64,000 nucleotides of DNA from Laguncularia racemosa (taxonomy: Eukaryota; Streptophyta; Magnoliopsida; Myrtales; Combretaceae), in contig JBBMOL010000286.1 of assembly GCA_037954665.1 (NCBI GenBank), positions 124,001-188,000 of the forward strand, given 5' to 3'. Under the pieces are notes generated by a model that saw only the letters and a program-made list of their open reading frames with translations, was not told the DNA's origin and did not search any database. The position numbers and the translations under genes are program-made. This document shows, piece by piece, positions 11,368-21,756 of this stretch (positions are counted from its first letter, which is position 1; every line of letters starts with the position of its first letter).

Positions 11368-12060
11368 CTAAAAACCAAGCAGTCTAGAACTAAAAGTAGA
11401 GATAAGAGCATACCTTCTAGAAAGTGCGTCAGCAACAACATTTTCTTTACCTTGCTCGTAGTGGATGACATAGGGAAATGTTTCGATAAACTCCACCCAA
11501 TGAGCATGCCTTTTGTTCAGCATATGTTGTCCCTTCAAGTACTTCAAGGATTCATGATCAGTGTGGATCACAAACTCTTTTAGCCAAAGATAGTGTTGCC
11601 AAGTCTCTAAAGCTCGAACCAATGCATATAACTCCTTGTCATAAGTAGGGTAGTTCAAGGTTGCCCCACTTAGCTTCTCACTAAAGAATGCAATTGGTCT
11701 CCTCTCTTGCATGAGAACTGCTTCAATACCTATTCCTAAAGCATCACACTCAATCTCAAAAGTTTTCGAGAAATCAGGTAACGCAAGTAGTGGCGCATGA
11801 GTCAACTTATTTTTAAGCGTCTGAAAGGCCTTCTCTTGTTGCTTTCCCCAATTGAACCCCACCTTCTTCTTGATTACTTCCGTAAGTGGTGCTGCAATGG
11901 TGCTGAAATCCTTCACAAACCTCCTATAAAAGCTCGCTAGTCTATGGAAACTTTGAACATTACTTACATTAGTTGGACTAGGCCATTCTTGGATCGCACG
12001 AATCTTCTCTTCATCAACCTGTATTCCCTGTGCACTAACAATAAAACCAAGAAACACAAG
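11368..12060 (-). pseudogene. Element B RNase H
   Basis: It begins with the RT thumb/connection (FLGFIVSAQGIQVDEEKI and FHRLASFYRRFVKDF), then the RNase H core with FEIECDALGIGIEAVLMQ, a conserved FSEKLSGATLNYPTYDKEL and the downstream Asp in IHTDHESLKYLKG. It closes with VVADALSRR. The segment is one open frame of 229 codons, the best-preserved part of B. A stop follows at 11368, in the short link to integrase. Confidence 0.88.
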
Positions 12061-12091
12061 TCTGTTTGTGCAAAAAGTGCACTTTTTGAGG

Positions 12092-12952
12092 TTAGCATAT
12101 AATTTCTCCTCGAAGCACTTCCAAAACAGCCCTCAAGTGAGATATATGGTCTTCCAAACTCTTACTGTAAATGAGGATATCATCAAAATAGACGACCACA
12201 GATTTGCCAATAAAAGTCCTCAAAATATGGTTCATAAGCCTCATGAAAGTACTAGGTGCGTTAGTTAAACCGAAAGGCATTACTAACCACTCATATAAAC
12301 CATAATTTGTCTTAAATGCTGTTTTCCATTCATCACCTTCTTTCATTCTAATTTGGTGATACCCGCTTTTCAAATCAATTTTGGAAAAGACACTAGACCC
12401 ATGTAACTCACCTAACATGTCATCTAAGCGAGGAATGGGATGACAATACTTTACCATGATGTTGTTGATAGCTCGGCAATCAACACACATTCTCCATGAC
12501 CCATCCTTCTTAGGCACCAAAATCACGGGCACTGCACATGGGCTCATGCTTTCTCTTACGTACCCCTTCTCCATCAAGTCATTAACCTGCCTTTGGAGTT
12601 CCTTCGTATCCTCTAGATTACTCCTATAAGCTGGCTTGTTTGGAATAGATGCTCTGGGTACAAAGTCAATCTGGTGCTCAATACCACGAATAGGTGGTAA
12701 CCCCTTTGGAATCTCCTCAAGGAAGACATCTTCAAAGTCCTGCAAAATAGACACAACCACACTAGGTAAAGAGTTAAGAAGTTCGTTAGTATTCAAACAA
12801 GTTTCCTTAAAAACCAGCAACAACATGGGTTGCTTCATCACTAATGCTCTCCTCACTACACTCGCTCTTGACACACAACTCTCCTTTCGCAAGGCTGCAC
12901 TCTCCTTTTCACTCACCACCAAAGTTGATCCCCCCTCAACTTGGCCTCTCAC
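12092..12952 (-). pseudogene. Element B reverse transcriptase
   Basis: The 286-codon piece contains GLPPIRGIEHQIDFVP, VPVILVPKKDGSWRMCVDCR, FSKIDLKSGYHQIRMKEGDE, the MPFGLTNAPSTFMRLMN motif and the catalytic box VVVYFDDILIYSKS (YFDD at 12179-12190). All catalytic Asp residues seem kept. A frameshift near 12090 separates it from the connection domain. The wording of these motifs is typical of CRM-clade chromoviruses as I recall them. The N-terminal part near 12900 is the variable linker after protease. Confidence 0.9.
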
Positions 12953-13042
12953 ACTCTTTCCAGCCTTCCTCTCTTTTTCCTTTTGGTATTGACTTCAGTG
13001 TTCCTTTTCTTTTTCTATGTCTTTTGCTCTCTCAATCTCCCT

Positions 13043-13480
13043 CTATTTTTCACTCACCTTATATTTTGCAAAAGATTGTTGTAGCTGCAACTGATCCTCA
13101 TACACCTGTTTAGGTGTTAAGGGTTTAAGATTATAGCTTTTGCCATGGTGAACAAGCGAATACTTGTTAGAAAAGCCATCATGAACAACCTTCTTGTCAA
13201 ACTGCCATGGCCTCCCCAACAACACATGACAAGCCTGCATCGGCACTACATCACATAATACCTCATCCTCATACCTACCGATGCGAAAAGCAATTAAGGC
13301 TTGCTTACTCACCTTAGTCTCGCCATTATCATTTAGCCACTGCAATTTATATGGGCTAGGGTGTTTAGTGGTCTTGAGCCCCAACCTCTCAACAATGAAA
13401 GTACTCACTACATTAGTGCAACTCCCCCCATCAATGATCAAACTACAAATATTGTCACCTAGATAACATCTAGTATGAAA
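13043..13480 (-). pseudogene. Element B aspartic protease
   Basis: The active-site motif is IIDGGSCTNVV, the DGGS variant seen in this group rather than the common DSG or DTG. It is followed by HPSPYKLQWLNDNGE and the flap-end motif VLLGRPWQFDKKVVHDG. A TGA near 13490, likely from CGA, separates it from gag. A stop near 13043 splits the linker to RT. Confidence 0.85.
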
Positions 13481-14746
13481 GATATTCTCTCATTGCACCT
13501 CCTCTTCTTCCTTCACTTGCACATTCAAAGCTCGCTTCACTACTGCCACTAACTTCCCTGCTGCAGGCTCCTCGTCATCACTAACATCCTCCAATGGAGG
13601 CATATCATCATCTTCACTATCCCCCTCGGTCTCATACTCACCATCATCGCGCAAAATCATAACGCGTCTATTCGGACATTGACTAGCAATATAGCCTCTT
13701 CCTTGGCATTTAAAACATTTAATGTCACGATTTCTAGGAGTAGAAGAATTAGGTTTACCTTGATTACCAGGAGTAGAACCCCCTTGCTTCTGCTCTCCTT
13801 TTGGCTTGGTGGGTAAAGACTTTTCTTCCTTCCTCCAATGGTTAGTCTTCCAAGTAGATGAACCAGCACCCTGTTGAAACTGGGTAGTACTACTACCTTT
13901 CCTCCTATGTTAGTTCTCAACCTTTATAGCCATGTGGACCATATCTTCCAATTACAGATAATGCTGTAATTCTACTACATTTTGAATCTCTCTATTTAAC
14001 CCAGCAAGAAACCTAGCCATGGTAGCCTCTCTATCCTCCTCAACATTTGCTCTAATCATAGTAACCTCCATCTCCTTGAAATACTCATCCACACTTTAAC
14101 TTCCCTACTTAAGAGTTTACAATTTGTTGTGCAATTCACGATAGTAGTAAGCATGAACAAATCGCTTCTTCATCACCCTCTTCATCTCTTCCCAAGACTC
14201 AATGGGTGGTTCGCCATTCCTTCTCCTATTCAACATCAGTTGATCCCACCACACTATGGCATAATCTGAAAACTCAATGGTAGCAAGCTTCACTTTCTTC
14301 CTCCCACTATAATTGTGATAATCAAACACCAACTCTACTTTCTTCTCCCATTCTAAGTATACCTCGGGATCATTCTTCCCTTAGAAAGGAGGAATCTTCA
14401 TCTTTATGCTACTCAATTGATTATCCTCTCTATTCCTATCTCCTCTATCTTCCCAATCCCTAGTTCCTCTATTCCTACCACCATAACCTCTACAACTCCC
14501 GATAGAAGGTTCATCAAACTCATCATCAGAATTTTCATCTCCACCCCTTTGTCCTCTTTTAGAAAAACTTTCCCTCTTACACACTTGAAAGACGTTCTTA
14601 GATTGCTCCAGTTTCTGCTCCACCGTTTCATGAATTTGCTCCATTCCCTCCTGAAACATTCTCTTCATCTCACTCCTCAATGCCTCAATTACTAACCTAG
14701 CATCAAACCTCCCCCTCTCACCTTCAGGAGAATTTTTCCTTGACAT
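13481..14746 (-). pseudogene. Element B gag
   Basis: The N-terminal open part (14381-14746) starts at the first ATG after the primer site and is basic and coiled-coil-like. The capsid core shows VWWDQLMLNRRRNGEPPIESW and KRVMKKRFV. The zinc knuckle reads CFKCQGRGYIASQC, with Tyr where the knuckle His belongs (CAT to TAT). At least five nonsense codons are visible, mostly at expected Gln codons. The same gag N-terminus recurs in element I. Confidence 0.85.
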
Positions 14747-15213
14747 AGTTCCTGTAATAAAAGGTTAGTACTAACAAAAATATATATATAGAATTAAACC
14801 TCACGATTCACTCCCTCACGTGTTTCATTCAAAGAAGGATATCCCACATTCACTCGTGTATTCTCACAAACAGAGATGATATCAACTCTCCAATCCCTCT
14901 TCTCAATTCTCTTGGAACTAATCTAAACCACACCAAATTCTTCCATAGAATTCAAGAACATACTCTCCGGCTTGAATTTTCCTTTTTTTTTTTTTTTTTT
15001 TTTGTTTTCATTCTTCTTCTTCTTCTTCTTCTTTTTTTTTTTTGTAACAAGATTGCTAGAATGAAACTACACTACTCAAGAAACAATTAACACTATGGAC
15101 TTGAGTATGAAGCAATGGTAATACAAAACTGATATGAATGATTGATATGAATGATTGGAATTAGGGTTTTGATGTTACCTTTCTCAAATCAAACTGATTT
15201 TTAAACAAACCTA
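14747..15213 (-). other. Element B leader
   Basis: Non-coding leader between primer site and gag. It contains poly-T and TTC microsatellites at about 14982-15045 and the LTR-like motif CACTCGTGTATTCTCACAA. No gene is visible. Confidence 0.8.
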
Positions 15214-15226
15214 GGCTCTGATACCA
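15214..15226 (-). other. Element B primer binding site, initiator tRNA-Met
   Basis: TGGTATCAGAGCC on the minus strand, 3 bp inside the 5' LTR, complementary to the 3' end of plant initiator tRNA-Met. Confidence 0.93.
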
Positions 15227-15229
15227 AAC

Positions 15230-15998
15230 TGATACGAACCATACCCACTTGTGATGAAACCCTATACCAATATGTTTGGAATTGTAACCCAAGATGCCAA
15301 ATAATCGAAGTGGCACCGCGATCCGTTGCCTACAGATGAGGCAAGAACCTTGGTATATTCTGTTGACGCCATAATCGGGATGAAAGACCGATTGATAAGT
15401 CTGATTTGAACGCCATAGAAGAGATCCAATAAGTTCAAGAGAAGTTCTTTGGAGAACCATGAGAGGAATACTCTCAAATTGTATTAATTAATGTTGTATG
15501 TAAGTTATGTGTTTTGTTTTCTGACCCTAACAGCTATTAATAGGGTTTACAACTCGTAAGGAAAAAGCCCAAAATGACATAACATAATAAAGTTGCAAAA
15601 AAAATAACAATCAGGTAATGTACGCCGATGGCATAGTAGCCGGCGTAGGATGTACGTCGGGTATATACACTGGCGGCGTAGTGGGCGGCGTAGTCCTTCT
15701 GTAGCTCTCTAATTGCAACGCCGGCTTAAAGCCGGCAGCGTTAATCCAGCGTTGTCAAGGTCGGCACCTTTGATCTCCTATGTTTTGATCGCCTTTATTA
15801 AAACCTTAAATGACTTGTACAAATGCAAGTTCATTCTCATGGTTGCTCTAATCTTTTCCAGCTTCTTGGATATCCTTTATCAACCCGTTAAGTGCTTCTT
15901 TGAATCACTTCGCTTGAGTTCTTGTGATTGGTCCAAGTGGCACTTCAAGAGGATCCACATTCCACCTTCTAGCTTGGCTCCCATCATGGCTTCCATCA
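15230..15998 (-). repeat. Element B 5' LTR (769 bp)
   Basis: Bounded by TGATACGAACC and GGCTTCCATCA. It aligns without gaps to the 3' LTR with about 62 differences, of which about 5 are transversions. Confidence 0.95.
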
Positions 15999-16240
15999 AC
16001 TCTATCATCTTTAATACAAACAATTCAGTTGGCATTTTCTTGCCATATATTACAATCTCTACATCTTTACACATTAGATCTAATTTCCCCCTTACTCCAA
16101 ATGGAGTATTTACAATCATAGCATTCTCCAATACAAGAGGTTTTAATCCACATGCATTCATGAATATAGGTGATATACAAGAATGTGTTGCTCCTGTGTC
16201 AAATAGTACATAGGTAGTGTTTGAGTTTATGAGTTGTGTA
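15999..16240 (-). pseudogene. Element C protease, N-terminal part (split by B)
   Basis: It reads MNACGLKPLVLENAMIVNTP and VEIVIYGKKMPTELFVLKMIE on the minus strand, with the active-site region FDTGATHSC just upstream near 16200. It joins directly to FNLILRVNWL at 9364 once element B and one target-site copy are removed. The aspartic protease is of the DTGA type usual for Tekay/Del. Confidence 0.82.
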
Positions 16241-16506
16241 CCTGCTATGGTATCTTGATCATGGGCATCCTGTTGCTGCTACTATTGTGACGCAAACACT
16301 CTACTAGGTGCCCTCTATCTTAGTCCCAGGTTCTAATTTTTGCCTAGTGGTCCTTTGAGTGTAGTCCTTATAGGCTGTGGGGCTTGTGGGGGTGCAGTTG
16401 CCTGAGTGTGCTAAGTACTACACTTGAATGATCTATGCCCTCTCTGCTTATAGGTGTAACAGAAGGTCTGAGGGAGAGTCTTATCCATACAGTTCCTGCT
16501 GGTATG
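16241..16506 (-). pseudogene. Element C gag fragment with zinc knuckle
   Basis: The minus strand reads a degenerate nucleocapsid: FCYTYKQRGHRSFKC at about 16426-16470, a CCHC knuckle in which the second Cys has become Tyr. A Pro/Gln-rich linker follows toward protease. The fragment is cut at 16506 by insertion of E. The rest of gag lies beyond the right edge of the window. Confidence 0.7.
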
Positions 16507-16912
16507 TGATGATAGGAATCAGACTCTTCCAGGACCTATCACTAGGGCCCGAGCTAAGGGTCTCCAAAATCTAGCTTTGAGGGTTTTGCTAGAAAAACCT
16601 AACGTTGAGAAATCTAACCTACTTCCTACATCTTTGCACTATAATTTTGATGCATTTTAGTAAGTTCATTTGTCAGTCCTACAGGATGCAAAAACACCCA
16701 TACTACTGAGTGAATCAGGGTTGTCAACGGAACCTGATTCAAAAGCTTCTTGAAGACCGGCATCATGAAGGACCATTTCTTTTATATATTTATTCTTTTA
16801 TGAACTATTTTGGTTTTGGGACACTTTTATTTCCTTGTAATTTTCATTTAGGGCAAACCACCTTAAAAGTGGCAAACTTGTAATTTTGACCACTTTTTTA
16901 ACCCTAGGAGTA

Positions 16913-16930
16913 GCAAGTATAAATACTTGC
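16913..16930 (+). promoter_or_regulatory. TATA box inside a perfect palindrome, D-type LTRs
   Basis: GCAAGTATAAATACTTGC has 8-bp inverted arms around AA, with TATAAATA at 16918-16925. The same palindrome occurs in the LTRs of F (24840), K, L and J (about 62652). It is probably the core promoter. Confidence 0.65.
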
Positions 16931-17136
16931 TTAAGAGAGGGTTTGAGGAGGCCAATTTTTACAGATTTGAGAGACACATTTCACGTGTGAATTAGGGTTC
17001 TTTCCTTAGTTCCAAACTCTTATCAATTTCAACCCAAGAATTGGAATTGTGGCGAGTGCGACGAAGGCAAATTGTGAGTCATATCAATTCTACTTTGTTG
17101 TATGTTCATTTCTTCTCTAGTGAGTCATATCTAGGG

Positions 17137-17396
17137 TAGATTTGGATCTTTCTTGGACATATTTGTGGTTCTATTTCATGGACAACAGTCTTGTAAGATT
17201 GATTGTTCCCTTGAGCACTTGAATTACATATTTCATTTTTAGTGTTGGCGTGAATTTGTGATTGAATAGATTTGGATCTTTCTTGGACATATTTGTGGTT
17301 CTATTTCGTAGACAAAAATCTTGTAAGATTGATTGTTTCCTTGAGCACTTGAATTACATATTTCATTTTTAGTGTTGGCGTGAATTTGTGATTGAA
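17137..17396 (+). repeat. 130-bp tandem duplication in D 5' LTR
   Basis: Copies at 17137-17266 and 17267-17396 are nearly identical. The 3' LTR has a single copy, so the change arose after or during the last insertion. Confidence 0.9.
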
Positions 17397-17651
17397 AGGG
17401 AAAGTGGATTTCATGGTTTTATTGCTTTCTTTGATCTGATTTCCACGTGATTGTCAATCCTTATTGTGGTTACTTGGTTAATGTTATCAATAGAGATTAT
17501 AATTAAATCATTTGTACAACATTTTCCATCAAAATCTACAAAGGTGTCACGTGAATTGCTTCCTTGGTGGATCGGTTTTGTATGAGACTTGAGACTTGTT
17601 TTCTTGAGTCATTTGATTGTGCTTGGAAGTGGAATTAGGCACATCATCTTT

Positions 17652-17663
17652 TGGTATTAGAGC
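17652..17663 (+). other. Element D primer binding site, initiator tRNA-Met
   Basis: TGGTATTAGAGC, one C-to-T change from the initiator-Met complement, 5 bp after the LTR. Confidence 0.9.
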
Positions 17664-18439
17664 ACAAGTTGAGAGAAGGGATTTATGGGTGTTTGATTTT
17701 GTGATATTCATCTTCAATTAGGGTTAATCAAATTGTGAACCGCAATTGTGTTGTGTAGTTTGTGACTTGCGAAATTACCTTGGTTTGAATTTTGATTTGC
17801 TGCTTGTTGGAGTTGGATTGGGAAGGTTGTTGTATCATCTTATGATTAATAATTTTCGTGGAAGGGTAGAAGCATAGAAGTGTTGTTTAATTCAATGACT
17901 TTTGAGCTTGAAAAAAAAAAATTGCCTTGTTCTTGCCGTGACTAGTTGTGGCTTAAAGGAGGATGTGTAGGTTGTTGTTGTAACTTTCATTGTGTAATTC
18001 TGAATTGGAGAAGTGCAATTTACAGATTTGCATTAAGTTTGATTAGTAAGGAATCTATTTGAATTCAAACACATTCCAATAAGTTGTGGGAGTTAATGAG
18101 TGCTATTTGAATTTGAATTCATTACTTTGCAATTGAAGAAGGCTTGCAATTAGTGAAGTGGTGTGAATTTCAAATTGAAGTTGCTGCCTATTGTGGAATT
18201 CAGAATACATTTGTGGAAAGTGGCATATTTGTTTTTGTTGTCATCCTTGCCGTGGAAAGTGGAAGCATACTTGTTATTATTGCCACTTGTGTTGTTGCCG
18301 TGGAAGTGAATCATATTTATTGTTGTTGTCACTTGTGTGTTGCTGTGGGAGTGACTTGTGGAGATTAAAATTTGTTGCACCGTGATCTTGAAAGAAGTGG
18401 GAAATATTGTTCACGTGTAGATTGAGTTTGAATTCCACA
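17664..18439 (+). other. Element D leader
   Basis: Non-coding leader, homologous to the leader of gag-bearing element L in reverse (shared GTTGCCGTGGAAGTG-type repeats). It contains imperfect GTTGTTGCCGTGGAAG repeats at 18180-18360. No gag similarity is seen. Short ORFs here are chance readings of the repeat. Confidence 0.8.
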
Positions 18440-18967
18440 ATGTCTAGTGAAATGCTTCAATATGCTAATGTATTGTGATGCACATTAAGTAAATTTGCTA
18501 ATAAGGAGGAAGAACAAAGGGAAAACTTGTTCCACACTTCTTGTAGGATACAAGGAAATTTGTGTGTCCTTATAATAGATGGTGGTAGTAGTGCTAATGT
18601 AGTAGCTGCATCGTTGGTATCGAAGCTAAAGCTTTCAACTATTCCACATCCTAAACCATATAAACTACATTGGCTTAATGATTAAGGAAGTCTGTATGTT
18701 ACCCAAAGAGCTAAGGTACCCTTCAATATAGGGGGCAAGTATTGTGATGAAATTGAGTGTGATATCTTGCCTATGTGTGCATCCCATATTTTGCTTGGCA
18801 AACCTTGGTTATATGATAGGAGGGTCTTACATGATGGCTTCAGAAATACATATTTGTTCCAAAAGGAGGGCAAACGAATTATTTTGAATCCTATGCCACC
18901 TTCAGAGGTCCATAATGTCCAGCAACAGATTAATCGACCATCAGAGGATAAGAAGGCTTTGATATAA
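18440..18967 (+). pseudogene. Element D protease, fused directly behind a residual gag start
   Basis: The ATG at 18440-18442 begins MSSEMLQYANVL, after which the protease region starts at once; about 450 gag codons present in E and L are missing. The active site reads LIIDGGSSANVV (about 18570-18603), then HPKPYKLHWLND, and the flap end ILLGKPWLYDRRVLHDGF. Nonsense codons include TGA near 18476 and TAA at the DQG position near 18683. The same MSSEM...NVL junction occurs in F and K. Confidence 0.87.
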
Positions 18968-19990
18968 AATGACGTCTTTGGGGGGAAAAAGTTATTGTTG
19001 ATGGGACAGGGTGAGATGGAGAGACTAACCACAGAAGAGGCTCCAACATACTTGCTTTAGTTGAGAAGTGTATTAGGGTTACGGGAACCACAGTCTCTAC
19101 CTCCAGCAGTTTCTCAAGTATTAAATGAGTATACTGACAATTTTCCTGATGATTTGCCAGCAGGATTACCACACTTGAGAGGGATAGAGCATGCTATTGA
19201 TCTTATGCCCAGTTCAGTGTCACCAAACCGACCTGCATATCGCATGAATCCTGAGGAGGCTAAGGAATTGAAACGTCAGGTAGATGAATTGGTGGAACGG
19301 GGGTTTGTTAGAGAGAGTCTCAGCCCATGTGCTGTTCCTACCCTTCTTGTTCCCAAGAAGGATGGAACTTAGAGAATGTGTATTGATAGCAGAGCCATCA
19401 ACAAAATCACCATTAAATACAGGTATCCTATTCCTAGACTTGATGATATGTTGGATGAGCTGCATGGTTCACAGATTTTCTCCTAAGTGGATCATAAAAG
19501 CGGATATCACCAGATTCGGATGAGGGAAGGGGATGAATGGAAAACCGCTTTTAAAACACGTCATGGACTGTATGAATGGTTGGTTATGCCCTTTGGTTTG
19601 AGTAATGCTCCTAGTACTTTTATGAGATTGATGAACCATGTATTGAAAGAGTTTCTAGGAAAATTTGTTGTTGTTTATTTTGATGATATTTTGATCTACA
19701 ATAAAGACCTAGAACAACATGTGGAGCATCTTCGGGCAGTATTTTCAGTATTGAAGACACAACAGCTATTTGCAAATATTCAGAAGTGTTCCTTTTGCCA
19801 AACTGAGGTAACATTTTTGGGTTTTGTTGTGTCAGGTGCAGGAGTTAGGATGGATGAGGAGAAAGTGAGGGCGGTTAAAGAATGGCCAACACCCACTTCA
19901 GTTACTAAGGTAAAAAGTTTTCATGGGCTTGCGTCCTTTATAGACGCTTTGTCCAAAATTTCAGTAGCATTGTCAGTCCTCTCACAGAAC
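18968..19990 (+). pseudogene. Element D linker and reverse transcriptase
   Basis: The linker (LLMGQGEMERLTTEEAPTYLL) leads to RT with LPAGLPHLRGIEHAIDLMP, RPAYRMNPEEAKELKRQVDE, VPTLLVPKKDGT, DHKSGYHQIRMREGDEWKT, MPFGLSNAPSTFMRLMN and the catalytic VVVYFDDILIYNK (YFDD at 19676-19687). Stops are TAG at an expected Gln near 19058, TAG at expected Trp near 19370 and TAA near 19485. The catalytic Asp pair is intact. A frameshift lies near 19940, just before the connection domain. Confidence 0.9.
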
Positions 19991-20460
19991 TGACTAAAAA
20001 GAGTGTTCCTTTTATTTGGAGTGAAAAGGCCTAGAGGAGTTTTGAAGAGATTAAAGAAAAAATCACTTGTGCCCCATTACTGGTTTTATCTGATTTTGAC
20101 AAAGTTTTTGATTTGGAATGTGATGCTTCAGGGATTGGAATTGGTGTTGTATTAATGCAGGAGAAGAGACTTATAGCATATTTTAGTGAAAAGTTGAGTG
20201 GAGCAACTTTGAACTATTCTATATATGATAAGGAATTTTATTCCTTAGTGAGGGCTCTCATGACTTGGTAGCATTATCTCCTCCCAAAGGAGTTTATTAT
20301 TTATACAGATCATGAATCTTTGAAACATTTCAGGGGACAACATCATTTGTCTAAGCGCCAGGCCAAGTGGGTGGAATTTCTGGAGGGTTTTGCTTATGTG
20401 ATTAAGTACAAAAAGGGCAATAAGAATATTGTTGCTGACGCTTTATCACGACGGTATGTA
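19991..20460 (+). pseudogene. Element D RNase H
   Basis: Motifs in order are FDLECDASGIGIGVVLMQ, RLIAYFSEKLSGATLNYS, YDKEFYSLVRALMTW, EFIIYTDHESLKHFRGQ and the terminal VADALSRR. Two TAG stops lie at expected Gln codons (KAQRSFEE near 20032; TWQHYLL near 20268). Catalytic acidic residues in the first and later motifs look intact. Confidence 0.87.
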
Positions 20461-21756
20461 CTTATCACTTTTCTTCAGTCAAAATTGCTGGGTTTTGAGT
20501 TGTTGAAAGAAGAATATGTATGTGATGAGGAATTCAAGACTGTCATGGAGAGGTATCTTGGAGGCGGGATGTATGATGGATATTGTGTGATAGATGGTTT
20601 TTTGTATAAATTAGGAAAACTATGTATTCCATTTGGATCTGTGAGGGAATTATTAGTGAGGGAAGCATATGCAGGTGGTTTGTCGAGGCATTTTGGTGAG
20701 AAGAGAACTTTAGCCATATTGAGGGAGAATTTCTACTGGAAAGGTATGATAAAGGATGTCCATAGGATACTAGAAAGGTGTGGTGTTTGCAAGAGAGCCA
20801 AGGGGAGGAAAGGTGCGCAGGGTGAATATATGCCTTTACTTATACCATCTAAACCGTGGACTGATATCAGCATGGATTTTGTGTTGGGATTACCTAGAAC
20901 ACAAAGGGAGAAATACTCTATTATGGTGGTTGTTGATCGATTCAGCAAAATGTCACACTTTGTGCCACGCCACAAAATAGACGATGCTCTTTTTATTGCT
21001 AACCTTTTTGTGCAGGAAATTGTCAAATTACATGGATTTCCACATAGCGTAGTGTCAGACAGAGATACTAAGTTCCTTAGTTTCTTTTGGAGAGCACTAT
21101 GGAGAAGACTGGGTACTAAACTAATGTACAATACCTCTTGCCATCCCTAGACTGATGGACAAATAGAGGTTGTCAACCACACACTTGGGAATCTTCTCAG
21201 AGCAACAGTTGGCAAGAATCTTACAGATTGGGACTTGTGTCTTCCTATTGTTGAGTTCACTTACAATAGGTCTACTCATAGTTTAACCAGTAAGTCTCCC
21301 TTTGAAGTTGTTTATGGCTATAACCCTTCCATTCCATTAGATTTTATAGCTAGACCAGTGACAAAGGAAGAAAGTCTTAGTGGAGTTGACTGAGCACAAC
21401 AAATTCAACACATCCATGATCGGACCACTGAACACCTTCAGAAGACCCAGGAACAATAGAGGATCCAAGGAAACGGGCACAGGAAAATTCATCTCTATAA
21501 TCTAGGTGACTTAGTCTGGATTAATCTTAGCAGGGACAGATTTCCACATAAAAAGTCACAGAAGCTATCTCCTAGATCAGACGGACCATTCAAGGTCTTT
21601 AAAGCGCATCAACAACAATTCTTATCGCATCGAGTTACCAGGAGAATATGGAGTATCAACCACTTTTAATGTCTCAGATCTTTCACCATACTTAGCAGAT
21701 GACTTGCACGAAGATCCATCAGATTTGAGGGCAAATCTTCCAGAAGCCCGAGGAGA
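20461..21756 (+). pseudogene. Element D integrase
   Basis: The zinc domain shows REAYAGGLSRHFGEKRT, with Tyr in place of the first His, and CGVCKRAKG. The catalytic core shows DISMDFVLGLPRT, SVVSDRDTKF and GQIEVVNHTLG, so the three acidic residues are kept. TAG at the HPQTDG position near 21148, TGA near 21393 and TAG near 21459 interrupt it. A one-base insertion near 21600 shifts the end. The end reads DLRANLPEARGDDRN and runs into the 3' LTR, where the frame continues toward GPITRARAKGLQNL. Confidence 0.88.
21743..21756 (+). other. Element D polypurine tract
   Basis: GAAGCCCGAGGAGA directly before the 3' LTR, also coding for the last pol residues EARGD. Confidence 0.75.

Larger units (their letters stand above)
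9365..15998 (-). mobile_element. Element B: structurally complete CRM-like chromovirus, coding-dead
   Basis: Both 769-bp LTRs, an initiator-Met primer site, gag, protease, RT, RNase H, integrase and a polypurine tract are all present. Target duplications ACTCT flank it at 9360-9364 and 15999-16003. About 62 of 769 LTR positions differ, so it is fairly old. Nonsense codons in gag and pol, a Tyr in place of the zinc-knuckle His and a Lys in place of the integrase Glu rule out activity. The CRM assignment rests on RT and protease sequence type and on pol reading into the 3' LTR. Confidence 0.9.
5733..16506 (-). mobile_element. Element C: Tekay/Del-like chromovirus remnant (interrupted by B; A lies in its LTR)
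   Basis: Visible order on the minus strand is gag fragment, protease (split by B), RT, RNase H, integrase with chromodomain, polypurine tract, then part of the 3' LTR. Gag continues to the right beyond nested element E, outside the window, together with the 5' LTR. All frames carry stops and frameshifts. The lineage call rests on chromodomain motifs such as SMLRKFV and VRIVDTKEQVLRRR and an RT of the FIDD type. It is the oldest scaffold of this window because A, B and E are all inserted in it. Confidence 0.85.
16510..17646 (+). repeat. Element D 5' LTR (1137 bp)
   Basis: Starts TGATAGGAATC and ends GGCACATCA. It is 130 bp longer than the 3' LTR because of a tandem duplication at 17137-17396. 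Confidence 0.95.

Noticed and set aside
18144..18385. Cys/Val/His-rich overlapping ORFs in D's leader
   Set aside because: They translate imperfect GTTGTTGCCGTGG repeats in three frames; such leaders occur in J and L too with broken frames.
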